From: Hericium rajendrae | Lineage: Eukaryota; Basidiomycota; Agaricomycetes; Russulales; Hericiaceae | Assembly: GCA_033439255.1 (NCBI GenBank) | Contig: CM065878.1 | Coordinates: 1,488,001 to 1,552,000 of the forward strand | DNA length: 64,000 nt | Direction of reading: 5' to 3' | Shown: positions 48,193 through 58,127 of the stretch, piece by piece | Layout of the letters: the number at the start of each line of letters is the position of its first letter | How positions within the stretch are numbered: the first letter of the stretch is position 1 | Notes under the pieces: model-generated | What the model was told of the DNA's origin: nothing | Database searches by the model: none | Seen by the model: the letters and a program-made list of their open reading frames with translations, nothing else | Program-made: the position numbers and the translations under genes

Positions 48193-50591
48193 ATGGATAT
48201 TCCTACCAGTACTCAGGTTGCGATCATCGGTGCTGGGTGAGCTGCTCTGGTCTTGCTCTTCGCTCATATTCTCAGCTTGACGTCGCGGTAGGTTTGGAGG
48301 GCTGGGATTTGGGATATATTTGAAGAGACGGCTTGGCTGTGAAGATTTCATGGTATGTGTCGTCTTGCAGATTGCGCTTCACTTTGCGTTACGTCGCCGG
48401 CAGATTTTCGAGAAAGGATCCGACATCGGTGGGACGTGGAGGGTGAGCTCGAAAATCCGTCTTCATCTGATACCAATCTTACTATGAATCATGCCTAGAA
48501 CAACACGTATCCAGTAAATCATGAGTTCTTCGCATCTTGACCTTGGTTGACGGCATGTATTCTTCAAGGGATGTGGCTCCGATGTAGCCATCCACTGGTA
48601 CAGCTTATCCACCGACCTCAAGCCGGACTGGCGCGCCTCACACGGCACGCAGCCTGAAATTCTGAATTACATGCTTGACGTCACCGCCAAATACGGTCTG
48701 CGCGAGCACTGCGTTTTCAACACCACCGTCGTCTCCGCGACGTGGGACAAAGTGCAACACGTATATATCATAGTAACGAAGAACCTGCGTACTGGCGAAA
48801 CGAAAGAGACCCATGCGAAGATCCTTATATCCGCCATTGGGGCGCTGTCCGAGCCCCGGATGCCCGATGTCCCTGGTATCGAAGACTTCCGGGGAGATGC
48901 GTTCCATTCAGCTCGGTGGAACCATGGTGTGGACCTGCGGGGGAAGAGAGTCGCCGTCATAGGCAATGGCTGCTCTGCGTTGGTGGCCATCTACTCAGGC
49001 CACGTATTCTGGCACTCACGAGTCTCATCTGAAGCGCGCAGTTCGTGCCATTGATCGCAGAGGATGCGTCGACTCAGATTGTTCAATTCTGCCGCACGCC
49101 CATGTGGTATCGTCCTCGCGTGGGTCGCGGCATTTTCTTCCTTCGAGGTCGGAGCTAACGATATTATAGGACGAGCCACCGTACTCCGCGGGTGCAAAAT
49201 GGATTTTCGCGCACGTCCCTTTCGCTATGCGCATGCATCGCTATTCGTTAGCGTTCAGGGTAAGAGCACATCGGTGTTTAAAGTGCAGCTAGTTCATGCG
49301 TGACAGCCTACAGCACGAAGTCATGTACATCTTTATGCATTTCAACCGGGGGTCCTTCGCCGACTACGTCAGAAAGGTACTAGCAATTACCGAATCTTTG
49401 TGGATTACTCTGACTGTTGACATGGCTGGTAGAACCTCATCAAATATATCAAAGTTGTATCTCCAGCCGAATATGTCGATGAATTAACCCCATCGTACCG
49501 TGCGCATACCTCATTTCGCTTGAGTACGTTTCTCATTGTAAGTTCAACAGCGCCCGGATGCAAGCGTTTTATTCTTGATGCTGGCTATCTGAAGGCGTTA
49601 CACCGGCCCAACCTCATCCTGAACTGGGATGGAATAGAGAGGATCGCAGAAAATGGCATCGTTACAAAGAAAGGTGAGTGTCAGGCGCCCCCAGAACCAC
49701 CTTAACAATACCAGAACCATCTCACTCCATTCCTTAACCAGGCGAACGCCTACCATTCGATGTGATTATCTATGCAACAGGCTTCCAGGTGGTGAGTCGG
49801 GATGATATTCGCTAAGTTTCTCTTGAAGGCAAGACTGCTCCATCAGGCCGCTTCCACATACGAGCTTCGTGGCTCGAAAGGCGAAACTCTTCACAAGTAC
49901 TGGAAGGACCATGGCGGGCCGACCGCCTATCTCGGCACCACAGTCCCCGGCTTCCCAACTTCAGCATCATTGGAGGTACAGTACCCATACCTGAGATCCT
50001 CGACTAGATTTGGGCTGAAATGCCACAGGACCAAACACGGGGACGGGCCACGCGTCGCAGATCTTCACAGAAGAAGTCCAGGTGGGAAGTATCTCCTCAC
50101 TTTGATCTACTACAGCCCGCCCAGACGTTTGCTTTGCAGATCAATTACGCATTGAATTTATACGAACCTGTCTTGTCTGGGGCGTTGTCCAGCGTCGAGC
50201 CGACCGACGCCGCCACAGATGCGTACAACGAGGCGATCCAGCGTCGTCTATCCACCTCCGTCTGGTCCAGCTGCGCATCGTGGTACCGCTCTGGCGCGAC
50301 AGGCAAGATATTCAGCATCTTTCCCGGACCAGTCTCGCTGTTCTGGTGGTATCTGCGCTCCCCGGAGTGGGGGATTACCGGGTCGAAGGCGAAGGTAAGA
50401 GGTGGTGGGTGGCGAAGCGTCGGATCGCGCGGTTGCTGAGGGTTACGGTCTATGTTGTGGGCCTGGCATCAGTTTCTGCAGCAGGTCGTCTGTGGATGCA
50501 TGGCTCGCTCGGCGCAATGCGAGCGGGGATGCATGTCTCGCTCGGTGCAGTGCGAGAGCAGATACTCGGCGTGGTGCGGGCGGGGATATAG
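48193..50591 (+). CDS. Flavin monooxygenase A, Baeyer-Villiger type
   Basis: An FAD- and NADPH-dependent enzyme likely to insert oxygen next to a ketone or oxidise a soft centre; the substrate is unknown. The FAD Rossmann motif is GAGFGGLG (split by intron 1), followed by [13 protein letters not shown]. The Baeyer-Villiger fingerprint FxGxxxHxxxW is present as [11 protein letters not shown]. The NADPH motif is VIGNGCSA, and IIYATGFQV lies near the C-terminal third. About a dozen introns are used; the one after GCSA has a weak donor, GTTGGT. Single-base losses occur at the CCC of 49954-49956 and the five-G run 50369-50373, judged against copy B. The C-terminus is a hydrophobic helix ([15 protein letters not shown]), perhaps a membrane anchor. 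Confidence 0.9.
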
Positions 50592-51211
50592 CCAATGGAA
50601 TAGTGCGACACGATTGAAACGGTTATATCCGCGGCTCTACTATGACACTTTTCCAGAACTAAGATTAGAGAGGATCTGCGGCATTTGATATAGTGAGTTA
50701 CGGATACCCTTCGATCTGACCACTTTCGTGCGCCCTCGAGTGGAGCTGCTCTTCCCAGAGCGGTAAGATACTTGGTTTGAACAAACAATGCGCATCGTGC
50801 ACCCTCGTATCCGGCAATTTTACCGCTGCGGGTTCACAGGTGGGTAAATCTTCTCCTTTTTAACGTTCACAATGAGACTACTAATGTCCCCAATCTTATC
50901 AACAGAACACTGCGAGAGCCTTGCCTATCTATAGTGCCCGGCTGAGTGCTGAACGGCCTCGGACCAGCGCTCTAGGTTGCCTCTTCTCATAACCTTGCGC
51001 ATGAGAGAATTTCGAGATATCAAAAGGCAAACCGGAACAACGTCAAGCCATTGCATAAAGGATTGAAAGTACGTATTGCTCGACGGTGGTTAGCATATGG
51101 GAACGGCCTTTCCTATCGCGGCACCTGATAAGAAATTCTCTCGTTGCTTCTCTGCGTCGCTGGGAGCCATAAAGGCATATGAGGCTCTCAGGAAGCGGGA
51201 AGCTATAAGCT
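50592..51211. other. Spacer between the two monooxygenases
   Basis: About 620 bp of 3' flank and the promoter of copy B. No gene is present. Its last 50 bases are similar to the corresponding region before copy A. Confidence 0.5.
51166..51205 (+). promoter_or_regulatory. Core promoter of monooxygenase B
   Basis: GCCATAAAG (51166) and CTCTCAGGAAGCGGGAAGCT (51185-51204) sit at nearly the same distances from the ATG as in copy A. The duplication therefore included the promoter. Confidence 0.65.
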
Positions 51212-53580
51212 ATGACAGCTCCTACCACTACGCAAGTTGCAATAGTCGGCGCAGGGTGAGTAGTGACTCGTTTCGGTCCTGTTCTTCGCTGATGCCCTAA
51301 CCTTGGTAATGACGATAGATTTGGAGGACTGGGATTTGGGATTTGGTTGAAGAGACAACTACGTTGCAAAGATTTTTTGGTTTGTATCGCCTCAGAGACG
51401 ATTTTTTCTTTATGTGACAACTTTTCAGATCTTTGAGAAAGGATCAGACATTGGCGGGACGTGGAGGGTAAGCTATTCAATGGTTCTTCATTCAGAAACA
51501 AACTCAGGTCGGACCTCGTCGCCAGGATAATACGTACCCAGTAAAAGCCCATCAAATCATCTTACCGTACTGTTTTCTAAAGCGCGACCTTTTCAAGGGA
51601 TGTGGTTCCGATATCTCGATCCACTGGTACAGTCTATCCACCGACCTCAAGCCAAGATTGGCGCGCCTCGCATGGCACAGCAGCCCGAAATCTTGGACTA
51701 TATGCATGACATCACTGCGAAATACGCCCTGCGCGAGCACTGCGTCTTCAACACCATCGTTATCTCCGCAACATGGGACAAGTCGAAGCAGTTATATATT
51801 ATCGTCACGAAGAATCTGCGCACTGGCAAAACGAAGGTGACTCGTGCGAAGATCCTCATATCCGCCGGCGGGGTGTTGTCTGAGCCTCGGATGCCCGATA
51901 TCCCTGGTATTGAAGACTTCCGGGGCGATGCATTCCATTCGGCACAATGGCGACATGATGTGGATCTGCGGGGGAAGAAAGTCGCCGTCATAGGTAACGG
52001 CTGTTCCGCGTAAGTAACCGATTTTTCAATCATTGATTCATCTGGTATTCTGGCACACTCATGAGTCTCTATTGAAGCACGCAGTTCGTGCCGATAATCG
52101 CCGAGGATGCATCGATGGACATCGTGCAGTTCTCCCGCACGCCGATGTGGTATCGTCCTCAAGTAAGGGATTGTGGTCTACTGAGAGGTTTGAGCTAACG
52201 ATTGTGTAGGACAAGCCGCTCTACTCCGAGCGAGCGAAATGGATTTTTGCGCATGTTCCTTTGGTTATGCGCTTACATCGCTATTCGTTGGCATTCAGGG
52301 TAGGCGCACATCCTGCCTACTGATATAAAAAGTGTTGCTAATCCATATCTATGGCTTTCAGTACGAATGGATGTTCCTCTTCATGCGTCTATATCAAGGG
52401 CCCGTCGGCGACTATGCAAAGAAGGTGCTTGTTACTGCATCTCCTCTTTGTACATCTTTGACATGGACATTAGGTCTCCACCGACTACATCAAAGCCGTA
52501 GCCCCGGCAGAATATGTCGATCAGTTAACCCCATCATACCGTGCGTGAGGTCAAATAGTCTCACATAGAATAAGCTGTTCATTAAAAGATACAAACAGCG
52601 CCTGGATGCAGGCGTATGGTGTTTGATACCAATTACCTGAAAGCTCTACACCGGCCCAATCTCACCCCGAACTGGGACCCGATTGAGAGAATCACAGAAG
52701 ATGGCATCACCATGAAGAATGGTAAGTGTAAACAACCTTAGAAGCCGAATTGAGAGTCCTAGATCCACCTCACTGCCCAACCAGGCCAGCACCTGCCATT
52801 CGATGTAATTATCTACGCAACGGGTTTTCAGGCGGTGAGTTCGGACGACAGTCGCGAAAATCGTTCGAGAAGATGATCATTCGACTAGGGCGCCTTCTCC
52901 TACGAGCTTCGTGGATCGAAAGGCCAGACTATCCAGGAGTACTTCAATGCTAATGGCGGACCGCGCGCCTACCTGGGTACCACTATCCCGGGCTTCCCCA
53001 ACTTCTGCACAATCATAGGTAACACTATGTCTCGAAGCGCCTATGAGTACCATTGACACATTGCAGGACCTAACACAGCGAGCGGCCACGCTTCGGCGAT
53101 CTTCATAGAAGAAGTTCAGGTGAGGATCTTTTGCACTGTGGTATCCATGATAGCCCATCCAGACGTGCGCTTCTATAGTTCAATTATGCACTAAAGCTAT
53201 ACGAACCTGTCTTGTCTGGCGAGTTATCCAGCATCGAGCCGACAGACTCCGCCACAGACGCGTACAACGACGTAATCCAACGGCGCCTATCCACTTCCGT
53301 CTGGTCAAGTTGCACATCCTGGTACCGCTTGGGCACAACAGGCAAAATCGTCAGCATGTTTCCTGGGACAGCGTCCGAGTACTGGTGGTATCTGCGCTCC
53401 CCAAAATGGCAGGATTATCGAGGAGAGGGCAAAGGCAAGACGTGGTGGGAGATAAAGCGTCGGATCACATGGTTGTTGAGGTTGGCATTTTATAGCGGGA
53501 GTCTAGTATCGGTTTCTATCGTTGGTCATCTTTGGATGCGGGGCTCATTTGGCGCGATGCTCAGGCAGGTTAAAATCTGA
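51212..53580 (+). CDS. Flavin monooxygenase B, tandem paralogue of A
   Basis: Same order as copy [63 protein letters not shown] and a hydrophobic C-terminal helix. Introns occupy matching positions, including one after GCSA with a normal donor (GTAAGT). Relative to copy A it has two extra bases, near 51655 and 51678, which together shift the frame between STDLKP and [10 protein letters not shown]. Elsewhere the coding sequence is well kept, with no other break noticed. A live gene with sequence errors is therefore more likely than a pseudogene, though that is not proven. It lies 620 bp downstream of copy A in the same direction. Confidence 0.87.
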
Positions 53581-53647
53581 GCGAAAAAATCTGTAATCTA
53601 GGTAGTTGGTTCCAAACTGATCAAATATTCCTCCGCCCCGCCGAGAA

Positions 53648-55192
53648 TTATGCCTTCCACGTCCATCCACCCTTGTGCTTCGAGTCCGACCAACGTGCAT
53701 ACGCAACACACATGCCCGCACTCATCAACAGCGCACCATCATAGACAGCAACATGATTATAGTTGTCTTTCAGCCGTACTAAACCATTCATGACACTGCC
53801 GCGTCCGTGCTGGCCCAGTATCACACCAGCAATGGGCGCACCGAGCACGGTGCCGATCCCACGGATGAAATAGACTGCGGCATTGATGGACGCATAATTT
53901 TGCACGCCGTAGACCTCAGCGATGGTCGTCGGAAGAAGTGCATTGTAGCCTCCTGCAAGAACGCCATAGAACGCGATGAAAGCAAAGAAACGCGATCGAG
54001 AAGCGTCGATCCAGAGGGCGAAGACGGATAACGACGAGAGAATAACCTATGTATGCAAGTTTAGGATATCAGGTTGCGAACAAGTCGAAAATAAACCAAC
54101 TTACGCTTGCGATCATAGTGTTCTGCCGTCCGACGCGATCGGCTAGGATCCCCATGCATATTCGAGCCACGCTGTTGACAGCGTTGTACATAGCTAGCAA
54201 CAGACTTCCGGTTCCTGTTGAATATGAGAGGACCGAGGTCGAGTACGTTGTCAAATAGTACAGCGGAATGACGTTTCCAGCAGCCTGTAAGAAGGAACCG
54301 GCAGCCTAGCAAATCATCAATTTCTATCGCATTCCAGTGCCCCGATATACAGTGTCTGGTTTACCTGCGAGATGAAGGTGTCCCGTTTGAGAATGGACAG
54401 ATCAAGCCTGTTCGACCGATTGAAACCAAACCCTTCCCGACGACGTACGACACGCAATAGGGATACAAATAGCCAGGTTCCACAGTCCCAAAATCCGTAA
54501 TGTCCACTGGATACCGACCTTCTGCAACAGTGAGTGTAGGGCTGGTGCAAGAACAAGACCACCAATGCCGTTTCCAGATAGTATAAATCCCATGGCAAAC
54601 CCGCGATTGCGATCGAAGAATGGCGGCGCTAATGATAAAATGGGGAAATATAGCATGGAGGATCCGACCCCGTAGACAATAGCTTGGGTTATAAAGAGGT
54701 GCCACAACTTAAGAAATATGATGAACGCTTAAATATAACCGTCGATGCATATTGAGATCGTGAAACGTACTTTCGTGGCGAAGCTCGCAAGTACCAGACC
54801 TAAGCTCATGAGGACAGCTCCGCTAACGGTGATTAGCTTCAGATTCTTGACTCTGGATATCATTGGATTGACGAAGATGCTGCCGCTCCAAGTCAATCCA
54901 CCCCCAATCGTACCCACGAGTGAGACGAGAGCATCTCGTCCGTGAGCGTCCTGGATGTTACTCTCTGAGGACGTGTAGAACTCCTGAAGACCGAAAGGTC
55001 AGATATCACAAAGAAAATATCTTGACAGCCCAAAATTACGACGAACTTGGAAGATACCATAAGTCTGGCTAATCCCGATGGTCTGAAATATCATCATAAA
55101 CCCAGAGACAAGCACCACGGCTTGGAAAGCCTTGCTCGGCCTAAGATCCTCAGCCGCATTGTCAGGAGGCGTCGATGCGTGGTCTGTGACAT
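53648..55192 (-). CDS. MFS transporter, monocarboxylate-transporter-like
   Basis: A 12-span membrane transporter of the fungal Mch/MCT-like group. Visible parts in order: KAFQAVVLVSGFMMIFQTIG and SQTYGIFQEFYTSSES; VGTIGGGLTWSGSIFVNP; LITVSGAVLMSLGLVLASF; YGVGSSMLYFPILSLAPPFF; FDRNRGFAMGFILSGNGIGG; ARICMGILADRVGR (the inter-domain MFS signature with D-R-x-G-R); and INAAVYFIRGIGTVLGAPIAG. At least five introns are used. The proposed start MSQTT at 55192 needs one extra base near 55175 to enter the main frame, so the N-terminus is tentative. It converges on monooxygenase B with about 70 bp between stops, which suggests a functional link such as import or export of the enzyme's substrate or product. 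Confidence 0.9.
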
Positions 55193-55910
55193 CTTGAATA
55201 TTTCGATCTTGCCAGAGGTCTTGATGAGAGATTATTCGACTGGAAGCATGAGTGGTCGAGACTTGGCCGGCATCGGATTTCGTAGCTTGCTTTCTTCGCT
55301 TTCTACACTCTTGTCGTCGACGTCGATGTCTTGCGCTAATATCAATGCATAGGCAAGTCGACTTCAGGGCGCTCGGAGCTGCTCGGATAGTTTCATCGGA
55401 ACCATGCGAAAGGTGGACCAGCGTCAGACAGACGATCCTGAGGCACGAAGCGTTGAGTCCTGTCTACTCTGCCTCTGGGAGACTGGGACCAGCTGACCTC
55501 GAAGGCAGTCATTCGGCGATACCCAAAGTACACCGGTACGTACACACCCTTCTTGTGATACTTGCTCAACTCCTGCTCGTATTCAATTCGCCTAGATAAG
55601 ATAGCCTTCACGACAACTGTCGTCTTAAACCTCTGGTAAGCCATTGGGTTTAAATAACACGTTTCGGACGATACGCCGCACCATTGATGGCCGTGCGCTC
55701 CATGCTTCGCGGGCTACGCCTCAAGTAAATGCAAATGCGTCTACAGCACCGTCCGTCTGCAGACCATGTAACGATTATGGTATAAGACCTCTATTTATCA
55801 TTGCGAAGATCCCTTGGGCTCGGTTGGCCTCGGTGTCCGCTGAGAATATATTTAAACAACTCAAGTTTGCAGCCAGCTGAGGCAATCGCCCGCACTCCCC
55901 TCAAGAGATA
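55193..55910. other. Divergent spacer between the MFS transporter and HTH/SAM-like gene 1
   Basis: It contains a TATA-like AATATATTTAAAC (about 55845-55857) 55-65 bases before the gene 1 start. A minus-strand frame (55393-55644) lacks any recognisable domain and may be leader sequence of the transporter transcript. Confidence 0.45.
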
Positions 55911-56669
55911 ATGAGATCCAAAAAGAAGCGAAGGTGAGTGTCCTCGATTGATCCAGCTCACATCCTCAACGCTCATGATTTTCGTAGTTCGATTCGGTCT
56001 CACTGCAATCATCGTTACGTATTGCGCGATCAGCGCGCCCTCATACGGCACCAGTACAAGCAAGGTCGCGACCTTCGCTGGCTTGCCTCGCGGCATCGCT
56101 GTAAAGAAAGAACAATCACCAGAGCTTTAAATAATAAATCCTATGACAATTTGGAGGAAGACAAAAAGTATCTGTCTCTCCTCGACATCGACGACATCGA
56201 CGACAACCGTAGTCACGTTGGTGAAGATTCTGGTGAGAATTTCGTGCATTGAGCCGCGCTTTTTTCGTCTAATCCCGTTCTATACTATAGGTCTGACCGC
56301 GGCGGTGGACGACGAACGCGGAGAATCCTCCATGACGGCTCAGAAGGGGCGTTGCCGTGCCCCAAGTCCTGCTTCTATATCGTCAGGACTCGGGCATTTG
56401 CACCGAGAGTCACGTCGCAACTGCAGCCCAGCCGAGCCAAGACATCGACGTCCAACGATCGAGTCCGCAATTTTTTGCAGGACCTCGGACTGGGTGCCGA
56501 CACGCATATCAAGAAATTCCGCAAATTGGGCATACGGACGGCGGCGGATCTGCGCACGCTCAAGGACGTCAGTGTCGAAAATGGGGATATGGTCAGGATG
56601 GAGTTGCTTGAGGTTGGCTTCAATCGTCTACATTACATGCAACTTATGACGGCGTTGCAGAAGCTGTAG
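55911..56669 (+). CDS. HTH-like plus SAM-like protein, copy 1
   Basis: Exon 1 gives a very basic leader, MRSKKKRR. After a short intron the second exon reads RALIRHQYKQGRDLRWLASR and RCKERTITRALNN, a spacing like helix-turn-helix segments of resolvase or Tc1-type proteins. An acidic stretch LLDIDDIDD follows. The last exon ends with VRNFLQDLGLGADTHIKKF, RKLGIRTAADLRTLK and HYMQLMTALQKL, a pattern like SAM or small helical interaction domains. One frame change near 56450 is needed to join the two halves. The gene is unrecognised by name. Copy 2 follows 430 bp downstream with the same exon plan. A role as a small DNA-binding or adaptor protein is inference. Confidence 0.68.
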
Positions 56670-57098
56670 AGATAGTACAGCAGATCATGTACGATATGTA
56701 TGCTATCCCGAAATGCGTATGTAGGATATGCGAAGACATATGTCAACACGAGATAAGCCACGACTGAATCAATTTGACTACGCCGGCTTACCGAAAGGAC
56801 GTGTCAGCGGCAACTCAGCTTACAGAGCCCCCTTCCCCCAAGCATTGTGACCGCATCTCATGGCAGATAGAAAACAAAACAGCTGTTCACGGCGAGCAGC
56901 ACAGCCGGTCAGTTTGACAGATCTTGAATTAGTGCACACACGTTGCGAACAACTGTTCGCAACAACTGTCGTACACGTGCAAAGGGCGTAACGCCATAGG
57001 ATCTGCCTTTCCTTACCAGACCACGGTCCATCCTTTATCTTGACTGCTCGTCCCTCTGTGTTCTGCATTCTCCAAACGTCTCCAACTGCGCAACGGCA
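56670..57098. promoter_or_regulatory. Promoter of HTH/SAM-like copy 2 with inverted repeat
   Basis: An inverted repeat with 10-bp perfect arms (GTTGCGAACA, spacer AC, then the reverse complement) lies at 56942-56963, about 135-157 bases before the start of copy 2. The rest shows no gene. Such symmetry suits a dimeric DNA-binding protein. Confidence 0.6.
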
Positions 57099-57863
57099 AT
57101 GTCTCTCATCTACCACCAGCCTTTGGCTTTGAAGAAAAGTAGGCGCAAGCGCGGGTGAGTGGGCCCACCCAAAGGTGGTTCGACTCCCTGATATGTTTGA
57201 CTGAGCACCGTCCCAGCGAGCTACTTAACCGTATAGAACGCGCTCAGGTCCGGAGAGACTACGCGCAGGGCCGAACGCAGACGGAAATGCAGCTGAACTT
57301 ACGGATGCAGTATAAACACGATATACAGGGCTGTCCATAACACGAAAAAGATCAAGGATAACCTTGTTGATGATGAAGCTTACCTCGGCGGGTCAAAGAC
57401 ACTCGAGGACTATGAGGCTGAGTCGAGGTGGGCTCCGGACGCCGCAGTCCTCGCTGTCTCTGTCGACAAGCCACGCGGGAAACGATGCCAGGGTAAGCAT
57501 GGCAGTAAACAGTTTGAGATAGCAATTAACGAGTCTTGCGAAACAGCTCGAAAGTCGCGGCAGCAACCTTACCCCACGTCAGCATCTGCGGCCCGCAGCT
57601 CTGGAGGCCGGAGCAGAACGTCGCGTTCGCCTGTCCGCGGTATCATCGATGAGGATGTCCCGCAGTTCCTTCGCAATCTAGGACTTACCCAGCGATCTCA
57701 TGTCCGCGCGATGAGCGCACTCGGCATCCGCACCGCAGACGATCTAGCTGCCTTGAAGTCGATGACAGACGCATTGTTGCATGTGACCTTGAGGTCCGAT
57801 GCGATGCCGAAAGGGTTTGAGTGGTTCCAGTGGCTCAAGATAGTAGAGGCCCTGCGAGCTTAG
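57099..57863 (+). CDS. HTH-like plus SAM-like protein, copy 2
   Basis: The plan is as in copy 1. The basic leader is MSLIYHQPLALKKSRRKRG, cut by an intron at the same place (after 57154). Then come RAQVRRDYAQGRTQTEMQLN and KIKDNLVDDEAYLGG, an acidic/neutral linker and a Ser/Arg-rich linker, and the C-terminal VPQFLRNLGLTQRSHVRAM, SALGIRTADDLAALK and WFQWLKIVEALRA. Shared residues with copy 1 are R..[IV]R..Y.QGR, DNL..D..YL, FL..LGL...[HS], LGIRTA.DL..LK and AL at the end. One extra G (57328-57330) breaks the frame after HDIQ; removing it restores alignment to copy 1. Intron 2 starts after CQ-G (about 57492). The function is unknown. Confidence 0.68.
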
Positions 57864-58127
57864 ACACGACCAAACGCACCGAGTCGGAATTTCTTTCCAA
57901 TGTTCTGCTACGATTTCAACTGTCTGCACGTACATACCTATGCCTGTCTCTTCTGTACTTATAATCATCACCATTTGTTCGCGTATCTTGAATCAAATTG
58001 GAAATGAGATCTATTGTTGAAGCAAAGCAGCCGTGCTGTTCCATAAGATAGCAAGAGAGCGAAATGATGTTGTACATGTGTCATGATATCGAAATATAGA
58101 ATATTGAAGATCCTAGGGAATCGTCAC

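Noticed and set aside
57125-57200. Exact pol III B-box-like GGTTCGACTCC, possible tRNA
   Set aside because: No acceptor or anticodon stem pairs around it, and it sits inside the first intron of the HTH/SAM-like copy 2.
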